Assembly (NCBI GenBank): GCA_014218235.1
Contig: CM024753.1
Location: 9,830,049 to 9,894,048 of the forward strand
DNA from: Colocasia esculenta
Lineage: Eukaryota; Streptophyta; Magnoliopsida; Alismatales; Araceae
Direction: 5' to 3'
DNA length: 64,000 nucleotides
The notes beneath the pieces are model-generated. The model was not told the DNA's origin, did no database searches, and saw nothing but the letters and a program-made list of their open reading frames with translations. A program made the position numbers and the translations under genes. Of the stretch, positions 43,600 to 56,100 are shown in pieces. The stretch's first letter is position 1. Each line of letters begins with the position of its first letter.

Positions 43600-43860
43600 T
43601 GGGTACGTGGGGGAAAGGGAGGGGAGGACGAGGGAGGAGGAGACAGTGGGGGGTGGATGTGAGAGGGAGGGGTGAGATGGGCGGCGCGCGGGCTGGGGGG
43701 GGGAGAGTTGAGGGAGGGGAGACAGTGGAGATGGGGTGGGGTGGGGGGTGGATGCTGGGGCGGCGCGGTGAGCTGGCGGCGGCGAGGGTTGCTGCGGCGA
43801 GCAGGCAACAATGAGGAGGGGGTTTCGGCGCACGAGGGTGAAGGGGTTTCAGGCTGGTGG
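43600..43860 (-). other. GC-rich Pro/Ser-coding tract at the 5' end of the MULE gene
   Basis: A G-rich plus strand gives overlapping Pro/Ser/His-rich minus frames that run into the inner terminal repeat. It may be the leader or low-complexity N-terminus of the MULE gene. No domain recognised. Confidence 0.35.
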
Positions 43861-43879
43861 GGGGGGGGGTCTTTAAGGA

Positions 43880-44129
43880 GGGTGTCGGCATTGAGAATGT
43901 CGACTCCAAAGACGGCATTCTCATGCCTACTTTAGTATCGACGTTGAGAATGCCGACTTTGGAGTCGGCATTCTCAATGCCGACTTTAGTGTCGGCGTTC
44001 GCACTGGTCCCCCGATCACCAAGTTGCCTACGTGGCAACTTGGTGACTATTTTGGGAAATATTTTTTTAATGTGATTATTTAAATAAATAATAATATAAT
44101 ATGATATTTAAATAAAAATCCTACTATAT
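43880..44129. repeat. MULE right terminal inverted repeat
   Basis: Complement of the left repeat. It contains GTCGGCATTC/GAATGCCGAC inverted motifs, then AAGTTGCCTACGTGGCAACTTGGTG (given here as AAGTTGCC...GGCAACTT) and TTTAAATAAAAATCC. Confidence 0.75.
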
Positions 44130-44508
44130 ATTGCTCTTCCGTAAATAGACCGTACCAGTAACTATAGCACGCAGGTGGCACTGGCTTTGGGTGTCATGTG
44201 GTGGCAGCTAGTAGTTATGAGCGGCGGGGATGTGCGGTGGTCGGCGGTTGACGACGATAAGTCGTAATTAATAATTAGATTTTAAATATAAATTAAATTT
44301 TTAATGTTTAAACTCTAAAATATAAATATTAGACTCGAAAATATTAACTTTGGCTCTAAAATATATATTTAGAGCTCCAAAATACTGTTCTTAGATTTTA
44401 AAATAATGATTAGATTTTAATCATAATTTAGATTCTAAATGAAAACATTGAATTTTAAATATAAATTTAACTTTAAAATATAATTTTAAATCCCGCCACT
44501 GCTGCCAA
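44130..44508. other. Intergenic, no gene seen
   Basis: A G/GT-rich part at 44170-44260 is followed by AT-rich, ATTTTAAA-repetitive sequence. Confidence 0.5.
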
Positions 44509-45049
44509 TAGGGCTGTCAATGGGCCGGGCCGGCCCGACAGGCCCGTGGGGTTGGCCCGATTTTGGCCGGGCCGCAAGGCTCTTTTCGGCTCATGGATTT
44601 TTATTAGGGTCTAAAAGCCCAGCCCGACTAAGCCCATGGGCCGAACTCGGGCTTTGAGTTCGGCCCGATGGGCCGGCCTGACCCGTTCTCTTTTCCTTTT
44701 TTCTTTTCAAATCTTAAATTTTACTTAGATAAAATTATGTTAATTTACTTATTTAAAAGTTAAAAACTCTCTTTTCAAACAAATTAAGTAAGAAACGTCA
44801 AAACTCTACTTAATTGAATGAGATTATAAATTTTATACTATTAAATATATTATTTTTTTATTAATAATTTAATTTTTATTTAAGTATTCGGGCCGAGCCG
44901 GGCCTTAATCGGGCTTTACAATTTTGTAAAAATATTGGGCTCGGCCCAGCCCGCCCGACATTGCTCGGGCTTGGGCTTTCATATTGATGAGTCGGGCCTG
45001 GGCCGGGCTCATCTAAGCCCAGCCTGGACCTAGCCCATTGACAGCCCTA
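44509..45049. mobile_element. Non-autonomous hAT element with GGGCCGGGC ends
   Basis: Termini TAGGGCTGTCAATGGGC...CCCATTGACAGCCCTA are inverted and flanked by GCTGCCAA (44501-44508) and GCTGCCAC (45050-45057), a 7/8-match 8-bp duplication. Subterminal CGGGCCGGGC/GGCCCGAC motifs are typical of this widespread plant MITE type. 541 bp, non-coding. Confidence 0.93.
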
Positions 45050-45299
45050 GCTGCCACCCACCACCACCTACAACTCCTTTTATGTACTGGTGCCATGTTA
45101 GGCGCCATGCGAGTTGCCATCCTACTTTAATTGCACTTAATGCACTTGGGTAAGTGCAATAAATCTTTTTGTATTAGAAAAACAAGTTAATTATAATTGG
45201 TTGACAAATTGACTTGGTGCAAATTATGTAAGAATAGATCATAATCACTATCCTATAATATTTAAGGATGTTTGACCTTTCAATCACTACAAATAAGCG

Positions 45300-46105
45300 T
45301 ATTTTCTTATTGGTCCTTATTGGCGGCGAAAGTAAAGCACCGATAACCATGAAGATGGCCACCTGTATGACAATATATATGATATTGCACAAGGTCAATC
45401 CGGCGTCCATACACACAGTTATGGCCAAAACAGTGGCACCATAAGGTAAACCGATGTCGTAAGAAGACTGACACTGTATAAGATTCAATATTTTTCAAGC
45501 AATATTTCATTGGAAAATTTGGGGTGAAATTACATGGGCCTAGTTCCATCGTGAAGCCCTTCAAGTCAAGAAGCCAACACAACAAACAAATTGTCAATCC
45601 AATGTTCGTACACAAAATTATGGCCAAAACAAGTGGCGCTATAAGGTAAGTCGACGTCGTAAGAAGACTGACATAGTACAAGATCCAATATCTTTCAAGT
45701 AATGTTTTGTTGGCCAATCTGGGGTGAAATTGCATGGGATTGATACCTGTAACCATCAAGGCAAGTGGCAACGGTAACTTTCAAGCAAGTGGCCCCAGAT
45801 CACCATGAATGCATGATCCGATACTAGACCAATTTGTGCATTGGATGGGTCTGATATCTTTCAAACCATATTTTCCTAGCCAATTTGAGGTGAAATTACA
45901 TGAGCCTCGTGCCATCTTGAAGCCCTTTAAGTCAAAATCCAATGCAATAAATGGCTCATCGATCCGACATTGTACGTAAAGTTCTAGACAAAACAAGTGG
46001 CACCAGATCACCATGAAGGCATGATCTGATGCCAGTCCATGCACCAGATCACCATCAAGGCATAATCCGACACTAGAGTAGTTTGTGCGCCAGATCATTT
46101 ACCTA
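45300..46105. repeat. Degenerate tandem repeat of about 190-bp units
   Basis: ATGGCCAAAACA(A)GTGGC, AAGAAGACTGACA, AATATNTTTCAAG and GGGGTGAAATTACATG recur in order from about 45398 and 45596, with a more divergent third unit near 45850-46010. Minus-strand frames here are by-products. A TTTAAATAGGACC box at 46112 suggests this could be part of an LTR. Confidence 0.65.
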
Positions 46106-47800
46106 TTTTCTCTTTAAATAGGACCCCAAAGGTTCAAAGAGGCATATGAGGTGGCCATAGGGTAGGGGGAGATTATGCTACACCCAAATCTCACACACTC
46201 TCTCTCCTCTATTCTCCTATCAGGGTTCAAAGGAGGCTTCCTTTATGGAGTGCATACATGTAAAATAGGGTAGTATGTGAGGTGTGAGAGATCCAACATC
46301 TCTCCCTTCCTCTCATGTATCTTCATGTTATCCCAAGAGATCTATGCAAAGCAATGTACTATGACGGATCTATGCAATGCAATAAAAACTTCCATGACAT
46401 CTTTTTGCCTCAATGTCTACTATTTTATTCTATGTGCCATGTATGCTTTCTCTCTCTTCTATCTCTTTCCTTTTTCATTTTGATTTTAGACCACACTTTA
46501 AATCTAGTGGGCATAGGGTTCATCCACGTTATGGACGGGACTATGATTCCGGGCATCCTAAATGGCCATCATACTGTCGATCTATGCTCTCTTTTACTAC
46601 ATTTTTTCCCATTTGTGGTCGAAATGTGGGTATAGTGGGCATAGGATCATCCAAAATTAATGGACGTGCTCTATGGCTTCGGCAACCCCAAATGGCCCCT
46701 CTATGTCAATGTTTTGCACCAGTGCAAGTCACAGCTCTATGCAGATACATGCACAAAGCCGCCCATGTTCTCCGACAAGGATATGGCCATCGGGTTTGTC
46801 TCTTTCAATGGACAGGATTCTATGGTTCAAGACCTCAAAATGGCCAACTATACCCGTGCATGTTGCATTCTATGTATTCTATTTATTGCAAATTTAAACT
46901 CATGTTGCTTTATTACATATGCTTCCCCCTATCTCTATAGGCCACTTGGCCCTTCATTTTCCCTTTTTTTTTTGAAATTACGACATAAGTTGGGTGATGG
47001 CCATGCCCCACACACTTGGAGCATATCCAAGAAAATTTCGGGCTTGCTCAGTGATCCTATGGCGGGTGGCTAATACCTACTATGTCCGGGGCGGCCTCAA
47101 GGGATCAAGCATGGCCTCTCTATGCCATATGCTCATTTCTTATAAGCCGATATTCTGCACATTATGGGTTCCACTCACCGGTACAGTTCCTACAGCCCGG
47201 CCTGGATATGGCTCCAATGGGAACTGATATACCATCGACCTCCGGACAGGTTAGGTTGCCCCCTAACTTGGTCGAGATTGTCTACCAGATGTTCACTTTT
47301 CCCTCGGAGTCATCATCCCATTTGCCAGAAAAGCACCCCTGGGAGCATGCTTCATAAATTACTTAGACGTCATGCTATGTTTCTCATGTTACAATCACCG
47401 CCACGATTTTTAGCACAGTCGTTGGTTTTAGACTGCATTGTCAAATTTCATGTTTTCTCTGGCATATTTTATGTGTTGTTGCCACCCCATTCCCCCCATG
47501 ATCAACGGGATCTAGGCCCTCATATGTTGACTCTAGACTAGAAATCAGGCTAAATTACAACGTGATTAAGGCGTATATTTGTCCCTTGGATCCATATGGA
47601 AATATTGAGCCCTCTCGTACGTAGGCTTGTCCTCTTGGGAGTGGTGCCTAGACCCTCGAGTGCATCGCTAGCTACATATCCCACCGTCAGAGCCATCTCA
47701 ATTTTTTCTACGAATAGTTATCCATCTGCACTCCCCCCAACAAGTCCTTGGAAAAGGGGAAGTATCGTTAGAATGTTATAAGATTTTTCATTTATTTAAA
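46106..47800. other. Unrecognised non-coding repeat region
   Basis: GGGCATAGG(G/A)T..CATCC followed by ATGGAC(G/A)GG and CC(C/T)AAAATGGCC recurs near 46510, 46637 and 46785, a decayed unit of about 130-150 bp. The overlapping long plus-strand frames (46413-46940, 46660-47073, 47164-47541) look like readings of this repeat and match no family I know. It may be retroelement-derived. Confidence 0.4.
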
Positions 47801-49147
47801 ATTTAAGTATTTGTGTCATAAACTTAATCAAATAAATAAATGATGACTAAGACATGACAATGACTCTAGCGAATATGGCCTCCTTGGCATGACCGAGTGG
47901 TAGGGATGAACTATTTTGGTGCCCACCGGACAGACCAAGGACCCGCACTATTATCACGTCGAGTGGGCAATGAAAATCACATATTCACAAAATCAACACA
48001 TTAAATAAATAAATAGAAAAAATGTTTAAATAAAGACTTAATAATATGTTCATTCAATATAAAATGTGCCAAGGCATCGACATTAAATAAACTTCAAAAA
48101 GAAGATTAATAATAAATCATAATGATAATAATAATAAAAAATGACAATAAATGAAAATAATAATTATAACATAATAATGACAAAGTGTAACAATGAACCC
48201 CTTTACAAAAAGTAAAATTAAAATAGGCAAATCAAACTCTCACCAAAGAAAATAACTAAAAGAAAAGGACCGGGGATATTTGGCGCCCGGTTACCCTGTG
48301 CACCGGATCACTAACACTGGGTGAACCAGCACCGGAAGAATCGGCGTTAGATCACTAGCGCCGGATCATCCTCCCTTCTCTTAAACCCTTCTATAAATGA
48401 AGAATAAAATGTCATAAAATAAAAATAATAATGATAATAAATGTAAGACATAAGAAAATAAACAAATTTAAATCAAATAAAAAATCGAATCAACCAAATC
48501 ATATCAAAACAATCTAAAACTAAGAAAGCAAAAATCATAAAAAATAATCATAAGTCGAAATGATAAACTAAAAACTAACGAATCAAGTCTCAAATAATAA
48601 CGTTAAGCCATGCAAACTCTAAATCAAGCAAAACTCAAATCCAAATAACCAATAAAAAGAAACATAATGTAACAAGGTGAAAGGTAATAAATCCAAACCA
48701 AATAAAATAGTCACATATGTTCAAACTATGACATGTAACAAATCCAAGTCAAACAAAACAAATCATGATGAACAGCAAAAGAGATTAAATCAAATCAAAT
48801 TCATATAAAGAAAATCAAATAAAATCATCTTAAAATGATCAAGTTAGCTTAAATAAGCCTTGTCTTGGTAATAATTAAAAAAAAACTATGCATTCTACAT
48901 ATAGTTCATGTTATGCTATCTTTATCAGATGTCTCCGCTTTTGGCCATGATTTCCCTTTATTCTGGTGATTAATAAAAAAAATTTCTCCCCCCAAAGGGA
49001 GATGTAATTAACGTCGTCACGTCTAGATTTGGTATATTTTTGGTCTCGACCCGATACCCATATTCACATTTGACAAAGTCAGATGGTGCACACATGTGCC
49101 TCGAAGTTCTCTGACTTCCGGAGGCAGAACATATTGTCACCTGTGTG
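47801..49147. other. Very A-rich intergenic DNA
   Basis: A-rich sequence with AATAAT and AAATC runs. A short GC-richer patch at 48265-48365 (CACCGGATCACTAACAC) carries a repeated CCGGATCA motif. No gene recognised. Confidence 0.6.
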
Positions 49148-49152
49148 ACTGA

Positions 49153-50651
49153 TGCTAGTCTTAGGTGGACAACAAGCCAATCAGATATTGTATCATTTTG
49201 TTCAGTTATTAATAAAATAGCTTTTATTTATTATGTTACTGTGTTGATATTATAATAAAGTCCATGAACATGTGTAATAGTGGGTAGACTATGATGTGTG
49301 ATCATACTAATGAGACTACTCACTTAATAAACACATATTCTAAATGTTCCTATTCGGTGGATACCTGAGAAGGACATCAGATATCCGGATAGAATAGTAT
49401 TGTTTACTCCTGCTCATAGGATGAGGTGACTGATCTCATAGTCATGTGTGTGGAGACACTAAGGAGAACAATAGGTGCTCTTTAGAGAAAGAGTTCACTG
49501 AACTGATCCGATAGAATCACTGGATGGAATTGTACCTAACTGTCAACCAAGACGATTCAATTGTCACAGTTGTGTAGATGATCTTTAGACCTGAGACACC
49601 AAAGACACCTTATTGGTGGACTTCTGTGTTTTGAGCTTGACCTAAGAATCTTTATTCAAGAGATTCCAAACAGTCAATGTTCGGACACAGCAGAAGACCT
49701 TCGAAGGGGATTGAGTGGTCAATAAGAGATCATTTGCCCTCGGTACACAGAGGGAGAAGACTCAAGGGAACGATGTAATGGAGTCCCTGGCCAGGGCAGA
49801 CAAAATATCAAAAAGAGAGTTTTTGATATTAATCTAAAGCATCGAGTCCCAGTGGAACAACAAATTAGGATTTGACAGTATACCATATCCTAAGTTGTTC
49901 AAGAGTATTGTGCAAATGAGAGATTATATCTACACGGTAACTGATGACAGAAAGGTTCCTTGTGAGGGTTGCATAACCCCAATACCTTCCGGGGTCACGT
50001 GGTGTTGCTTGGCACCCAACGTGTTCGGAGGCCCAGATGAGTCGACTAGATAAAGTTGACTCGGACTGTTGATTAATATGAGATATTAATTAATTATTTA
50101 AGTTAGTAAGAGTTACTAATTTATTGGGCCATTAACTGGATTGGTACTTGGGCCTAGAGGGTCACACGCAAAAGGTTTTCATGCGACGGTCTAATTATAT
50201 AAAGATCAGGAGTTTTATGAAAAACCGCAATCTTTATATAATGACATGATGGGAGAACCCTGGCCAAGCATCAGGGTTTGCCCAGGCCGCCCCCCCCCCC
50301 CTCTCTCTCTCTCTCTCTCCCTCTCTCTTGCGTCACATGTCGCGGAGATCGACGCGGATCCAAGCTCAGTCTTCGAGCGTTGCGGAGCCCGAGGGAGCGA
50401 GCGTGGACGGGCACGAGGGAGCGGGCGTGGATCGTCGCGAGGAAGACCGCGTGGACACCGCTGGAGGCCGGACGGTTGAACGGCTTGTGGCGCCACCTCC
50501 TCTCAGTCATACGAACGCGGATCCGATTCCGCGCAAGGTGATTTCGACTATCCGATAGTCAGATCCGTGTCTCGCAAAACGGAATGAGATCAAATTTTAA
50601 ATTCATATTCCGCTGCGTTTTCTTGATCTCGAGTCGCATTAGATCCTAACA
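49153..50651 (+). mobile_element. Solo LTR, copia-like, with ACTGA duplication
   Basis: It runs from TGCTAGTCTTAGG to ...GATCCTAACA, flanked by ACTGA at 49148-49152 and 50652-50656. It has a TATATAAAG box near 50195, a C/CT-rich leader at 50290-50330 and GC-rich U5-like sequence. At 1499 bp with no internal region it is the remnant of LTR-LTR recombination. Several Arg/Pro-rich frames in the GC-rich part are not genes. Confidence 0.9.
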
Positions 50652-51004
50652 ACTGACACGCCTACGCTCTATGATTGTGGATTCAGTTTCCATTGGCGGC
50701 TTATGATTACCATGTCAGTGATACTTGAATTTGCAATATATGCACATACCTACACATCCAAACATAAAACCATAAATTAAATTAAATAAGAAAATATATT
50801 TCCACAATCCCTCAAATACAACTATTATTTTTTAAGTCCCTGAAATCTTATAACTCTTGCTTAGAAGCTCATTTGATATGCAGAAGTTAAAAAGAAGAAT
50901 ATATTAGTATATTTCATCTGGAGGTAATGGTGGGTTTGAAATACCTTAGGATATCCTAACGACAACTCCCATCCCCTACCTTCCCCCGTCTATCTTTTTT
51001 GAGT

Positions 51005-51318
51005 AATGCTAGTTGCACGTATACCCGTGTATAAATTCACGTTGAAATTATCGGGGAGCATTTTATTGGACCGCATGGAAAGCGCTCACGTCAGCAGCCC
51101 AGCATACGTCACCACATGCACGCGCGTCTTCCCGAAGCCCGCCATCATGAACCACCCCGGTGATTGTAACGTGAATTGGACCGCGTGGAAAGCGCTCACA
51201 TCAGCAGCCCAGCACACGTCGCCACTTGCACGCGCATCTTCCTGAAGCCCGCCATCATGAAACCACCCCGGTGATTCTAACGTAAAATTTATGTCCGAAT
51301 GCACGTGCAATTAACATT
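51005..51318. mobile_element. MITE with about 45-bp terminal inverted repeats
   Basis: The left end AATGCTAGTTGCACGT...ATAAATTCACGTT pairs with the right end AACGTAAAATTTAT...ACGTGCAATTAACATT. The interior consists of two tandem 110-bp units (GGACCGC(A/G)TGGAAAGCGCTC at 51068 and 51178). The flanking duplication was not resolved. Confidence 0.75.
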
Positions 51319-51523
51319 TTTCATCTCTTTTTTTCCATGAGACCAGCGACTCTGCTCGACATCACCGACATCTCCATCGTCGCTGTCGGCATCTTGAGTC
51401 CTCACCTTGGATCCCCTTCTTCAACATACATATCCGCCACCAGAGAAACCTCCCCCGCTACTAGCTCTAGACTAGGTACAACGACAAGAACAAACGACCC
51501 AAATTGTTCGCCTGGATGTTGCA

Positions 51524-51905
51524 TTAAGGGGGCTCTGCCCTCTTGGCGGAAGTGAAGCACAACTCCTTGTTAGCAGACAGGGCCATGAGCTCTGCCTCCT
51601 CTAGCCCCTTTGTGGGCGCCTGGTTGCACTTCTGTGCGCAGTGCTTCACCAACACCTCCAAAACCTCTTGATCTGAAAGATCAAGGTGTTAGACAAATTG
51701 AACACCCATACCATAGCAGTAGAGGAAGAGGAGGAGCTCATAGTGGCATGGTGCAGCTGAAGTTGCAAACACAACCTTGTGCCTCCCTATAGAACCTCAA
51801 GAAGGGAGGAATGTGGATGTTTAAGTTACAACACATGGATTTGTTCTCCTCGTAATTGATCTGGAAGAATTGCACATCTGAGTTCATCTCTGTGATCTGG
51901 CTGAT
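51524..51905 (-). pseudogene. Atypical thioredoxin (ACHT-type) gene fragment
   Basis: After an intron-like TATCCTTATAG acceptor the minus strand reads ISQITEMNSDVQFFQINYEE, NKSMCCNLNIHIPPFLRFYR and GCVCNFSCT. After a frameshifted gap it ends CAQKCNQAPTKGLEEAELMA, LSANKELCFTS and a stop at 51524. This is the last exon of chloroplast ACHT thioredoxin-like proteins. The exon with the redox-active Cys pair is absent. A retained intron edge argues against a processed copy, so it is a captured or duplicated gene piece. Confidence 0.82.
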
Positions 51906-52219
51906 CTATAAGGATACAAAGAGGATCATCAAATTTTGAGGATTTAGGGATTGAACATAGTGTGATGAATTCTAGGTCTGCAGGTATGAATATAATGACA
52001 AAGAAGAAGAAAAGTGGATCGGCGACTTGGGGGAGCTATGAACAGGTCTGCTGGTTGGCCAGGCTACCCTTCTTCTCAGAATCTTTTATGGGTGATTAGA
52101 ACGTTGGGATTTTAACTCATCTTTTACGGTGATTAGAATCATTTTAACTTATGATGAAACCTTTCAAGGGTAATCGGTGGGTTTGAAATATGAATAGGAT
52201 TGCAGCAAGGGAGGCAATT
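51906..52219. other. Intergenic, no gene seen
   Basis: The part next to the thioredoxin fragment (to about 52010) may be its remaining intron. The rest is featureless. Confidence 0.45.
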
Positions 52220-53170
52220 GCACTTGCTGTCTTGCTATGGCTTAACACCGGAGGGGGGGGTGTGAATTGGTTTTTCTCATTTTATTATTAAAACAACATT
52301 AAATAGATAAATTAAAGTAGATGAAAAAGGTTTTTTTTACAATGATGATGATATAAATCTTAGATGGTTAGTGACTTTTGAGTGATGTTAGTAGCAAAAA
52401 TGTGTGAGTCCTTGCATTACTAATGCATGCAATGGTGAACACATGAAAGACAATAAATCACACAAATGATACAAGGTTTATCCTGGGTTAGTGCTAATCC
52501 ACTCAACCCTATGTCTAGTCCTCGGAACCAAGTGTTTTAAAATTTCACTAACCATCGACAACTATTGATCCTTCTTTTGTCGAGCAAGAAGGTAGTTCTT
52601 GGAACACCCCTTTGACATGTGACACACAAAGTCAACCACTTCTTTTCCTCAGCAAAAAGTTAGCTCACTGCACACCCCAACAAGTTTCTTCTATTACAAG
52701 TTAAAAGACTGCTCACTGGCCACACCCCAACAAACTTCTTATATTACTAGCTAGAAGACTGCTCATCAGCATCAACCCCAACAGGTTACCACAATGGATT
52801 TCTGCCAACTATAAATGCCTCTACCCAGGCTAATCAATGGCGGCAATGAAGCATGATAAATGCAATACATCGATTTTTTTTTCTTTTTTTGTTGAATAGC
52901 GCAGTGGCCCCGCCCCGGGATCGAACCCCGCGCGGTTCTGGGACCCCTCCCAAACCCTCCCTCCGGTGTCCACTGCGGTACTGTCGCGGGACAATGCAAC
53001 ACATAGATCAATGAATGAGAAATAAAATATGTTAATTCTTCATGGTTTCAACTAAGATGATTAAAGATGTTGCACAATTGAAGACTTGTCCTCTCTTGAG
53101 TGTGTACTACATTGGCACTGGGAGGTTGTGAGCTTGAAGAAGAGAATTTGAATGTGAGTTGATGATAGAC
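52220..53170 (+). mobile_element. Old LTR-like repeat, interrupted by a SINE
   Basis: TTAACACCGGAGGGGGG..GTGAATTGG and CAAGGTTTATCCTGGGTTAG are familiar from plant copia-type LTRs. A short motif (AAAAGACTGCTCACTGGC..ACCCCAACAA) is tandemly repeated at 52690-52775. Ends were not resolved. The 53171-56525 LTR appears to be inserted at its right side. Confidence 0.4.
52875..52992 (-). mobile_element. tRNA-derived SINE with 16-bp target duplication
   Basis: On the minus strand it begins GTCCCGCGACAGTACCGCAG, has an A-box-like TACCGCAGTGG and a good B box GGTTCGATCCC, and ends in an A-rich tail (T run 52874-52890 on the plus strand). AATGCAATACATCGAT (52859-52874) and AATGCAACACATAGAT (52993-53008) are the flanking duplication, with two mismatches. 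Confidence 0.88.
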
Positions 53171-56100
53171 TGTAACGTCGCATGTTTTTCGGATCTTCGT
53201 GGATCCTTGTTTAGTGGGTTTGGTGGCCAATGTGTGGCCTATTAGCTTGAGCTTCAGGTGTTACGCGCGTTGTGAGGCTTGGTGGGCCATCAGATTGGGC
53301 CCAAAGCACTCACAGGTTTTCTGCCTGTGAACGCGATAGGGGTGTGCGTCGCGTTCTGAACGCGACAGCCCTGGTGGTCGGATTTCGGTTGCCGCTGTTG
53401 AGCGTCGACGTCTGCATGCGCGCCACGTGTCGCGCGTTGGGAGGACGGGTTTGTGAAGGCGACGACCATCCACGCCGTGATCAGGTCGCGATGGATGGGT
53501 GTGTCGCGTTCTCAACCGCTGTGCTGTTTTAAGAACCTGGACGAACAGAGCTTCCGCAAGCTCTGCTCGACCAGGGGGAGCTGCTGCGGGGTTCTCCGGG
53601 TGATTCGAGGTTTTGGAGGTGCGTGGGGCATGTTCTCGCCGCGAGGACGTCATGTGGAGCGGGGGAAACGCCGAGAGATCTCCGGTTTTCACTTTCTTCG
53701 CGAAGGTAGGGTGTTCTACCTCGATTGGTGTTGTAGATTGCATGTTAGCTTGTTTACCGCTTTGTAAACTGTAGATACCATGCTAGGATATCCATTAAAG
53801 CATGAAAAACGTGAATTAAGCATGGTTTGAATGGTCCGGAATGGTGATCCGTGGAATTGCTCCCGGATTAGGGTTTTCGCCTGCGAAGGCGACGGCCCAG
53901 GGTGTCGTGACGTTGTTGCGACAGCCCGATCCGTCGCATTAGGGTTTCTGTTGCGACGTATAGGTGGGTCGCGATCTGATGGCGTCCCAGGTTCCTGTCG
54001 TGACCTGGTTACGACAAGTGAACCCGTCGTGTTAGAGTTTCCTATCGCGGTATGTCGGGGTGTCGCGACCTGGTTGCGACAGTACCCCTTGTCGCGACCT
54101 CAGCTGAGAGGTCCGGGCATGCATGTTTTCAGTGTTTTAATTATTTGGTTATTCATATTTGTTGTGCATGGCAATGACAGGTGGAGCCAGTGCACTTGTT
54201 ACGCTCATGGAGCGTATAGCTCACGAGGTGGGCATATCTTACGTGGTTATTGTGTTATGTACGTAATCGGTTTGGTGTTTACGTAGTATGTGTGGTGCGT
54301 TGGCACCCGTAGCGCTCTTGGAGCATGCTGTCCATGTGTTGGACATGTTGTTTACGTGAATGACGTGTGGTGCACTTGACTGATGTATTATACACGTGAT
54401 GTCTACGTGGTTTAGATGCCGTGCATGTGGTTTGTGTGTGCATGGCACATCGTACGTCATTGTGTATATTGTATCTTAATTATTGTGGTTAGTCTGTGAT
54501 GTTGTGGCGATGAGGTTCACGCCCGAACCTAGCCTCGATCCTTTAGGATCTTTTATAGATTATTCTGGATGAATAATTAGTACAGTGTAAATATGATTAT
54601 TATGTGATTATCGTGGTCAGTGTTTAGTGTGACCTCCACTGTCACAAGGTAACCGATGACAGGCCGTGGAGTTATTATTATATGGTTTACGTGTGTGATT
54701 GTGTAGGTTAGCCTGTAAGTCACAAGGTAACTGGAACAAGCTATTCCTAACATATGTACCGTGTTTGGTAATAGAAAGTGTTTGTGTATATACCGTGGTT
54801 TGAGCTTGCCGAGTGTGGTGGTCCGGCGCCTATTCCGGAATGTCTCTCTAGTTGGGTACCCCAGGTTCTTTGTGAGCCAGACACATGTGTTTGTTGTGCT
54901 CGGGGTTTGTCCTGGTACAGTGTGGTACCGTTGAGGTCTGTGTCGTCTTCCAGGATACCCTCACTCCTGAGTTTGAGTTGTACGTCCAGCTGAGGGAAAG
55001 ATGACAGTAGGGCAGCGGCTTGTGTTTGTGGGTGTGCAGTCGCTTGTAGCGCGCTCGTAGTTGGGGGTACGGACACCAGTAGTCGACACTGGTCCCCAGC
55101 TAGTCCTGTTTTCCAGTGCCTCACTTTAGGGAGCTTAGGCCAGAGTCCCTAAAGGTACCAGGCATGGACCTGCAGTTGTGTGTCGGCAGGTGTGGTGTTA
55201 GTTGGTCTCCACAGTTGTTTGACTTGTTCTCGTGGAGCGGCAGTTGGACCTTTCGTCCGTGACTGCGAGACTGAGAGGTTGTTCTTGTGTTGTGTTGTCC
55301 GGGATGGATACTGGCCTGATCAGCCAATAGTTCGTTCCCGTGTGGTGGTGTCGTTCCTTTCCGACTCGTGCTTTACCACGGGTCGTGGTTTATGAGCGGT
55401 AGCTCACTAGTGTGGTTTGTGAGCAATGGCTCAATAGTGTTGGTTGTGAGCGGTGACTCATTGGTGGTGGTTTGAATTTTTGTGTGTGCCTCGTGGTTGG
55501 CACAGTGGTATCAAGGTTTTATCGTGGTGAAGTGCCTTGTGTGTGGCACTGGTGTGATTGTGATTTCCGTAGTGGTACCTTTTGGTGGTAGGTACCCGTA
55601 CCCTTTATGGTTATTTGTTTCTGGTGGTACATAGTGTACCAGTCTTTTCAGGTGTTGTGGAAGAGCTGTGCTCCGTGAAGGTCGTGCGGTGTGACCTTCC
55701 ATTCGTTGTGTTTTCCCCTTTCTCGGGTAAGATTCCGATTATGGTTTTAGTGTGTTATGGGTTGGCTTCGTGATAGCCAATCATGTTACCTCGTGTATAG
55801 CTTCCGACGTAGTGTGGTTTGAGGTATAAGGGACCAACTTTTGGTTAGCAGTCATGTTACCCAAGTATTTGAGGTTCGCCTGTGAGCTTGTAGCCTGGGC
55901 AGTGATTTGCATGTGTGGCTTATAGCTTAGGCACTTCAGTTGTTAGGCGGACTAGTAGTGTATATTAGTCCTGTAGTCCCGCATTCCTTCCAAAGACTTT
56001 ATGTTTATTGTCATGATTATGTTTAATTATTAATTATTGTAATGATGTGAGCATGCCACGGTTTGGCTTTTAGTGTTGCCAGTGAGACCCTATGGGTTGA

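Larger units (their letters stand above)
36017..44129 (-). mobile_element. Mutator-like element (MULE) with a MuDR-N/plant-mobile-domain gene
   Basis: Outer inverted ends at about 36017-36330 and 43880-44129 share TTTTTATTTAAAT, TTTCCCAAA(A)TAGTCACCAA, GCCACGTAG(A/G)CAACTTGGTGA and a subterminal array of GTCGGCATT..AATGCCGAC palindromes. Terminal inverted repeats of 200-300 bp are typical of MULEs. Inside is one decayed minus-strand gene (43400 to 36983) interrupted by a solo LTR at 40266-43058. No 9-bp flanking duplication could be recognised, so the exact outer limits are uncertain. Confidence 0.8.

Noticed and set aside
46277..47541. Series of plus-strand frames up to 175 residues
   Set aside because: The DNA is a decayed tandem repeat and the frames overlap one another in different phases without any known domain.
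47878..47960. tRNA gene suggested by ACCGAGTGGTAG
   Set aside because: No B box at the right distance and no cloverleaf could be drawn.
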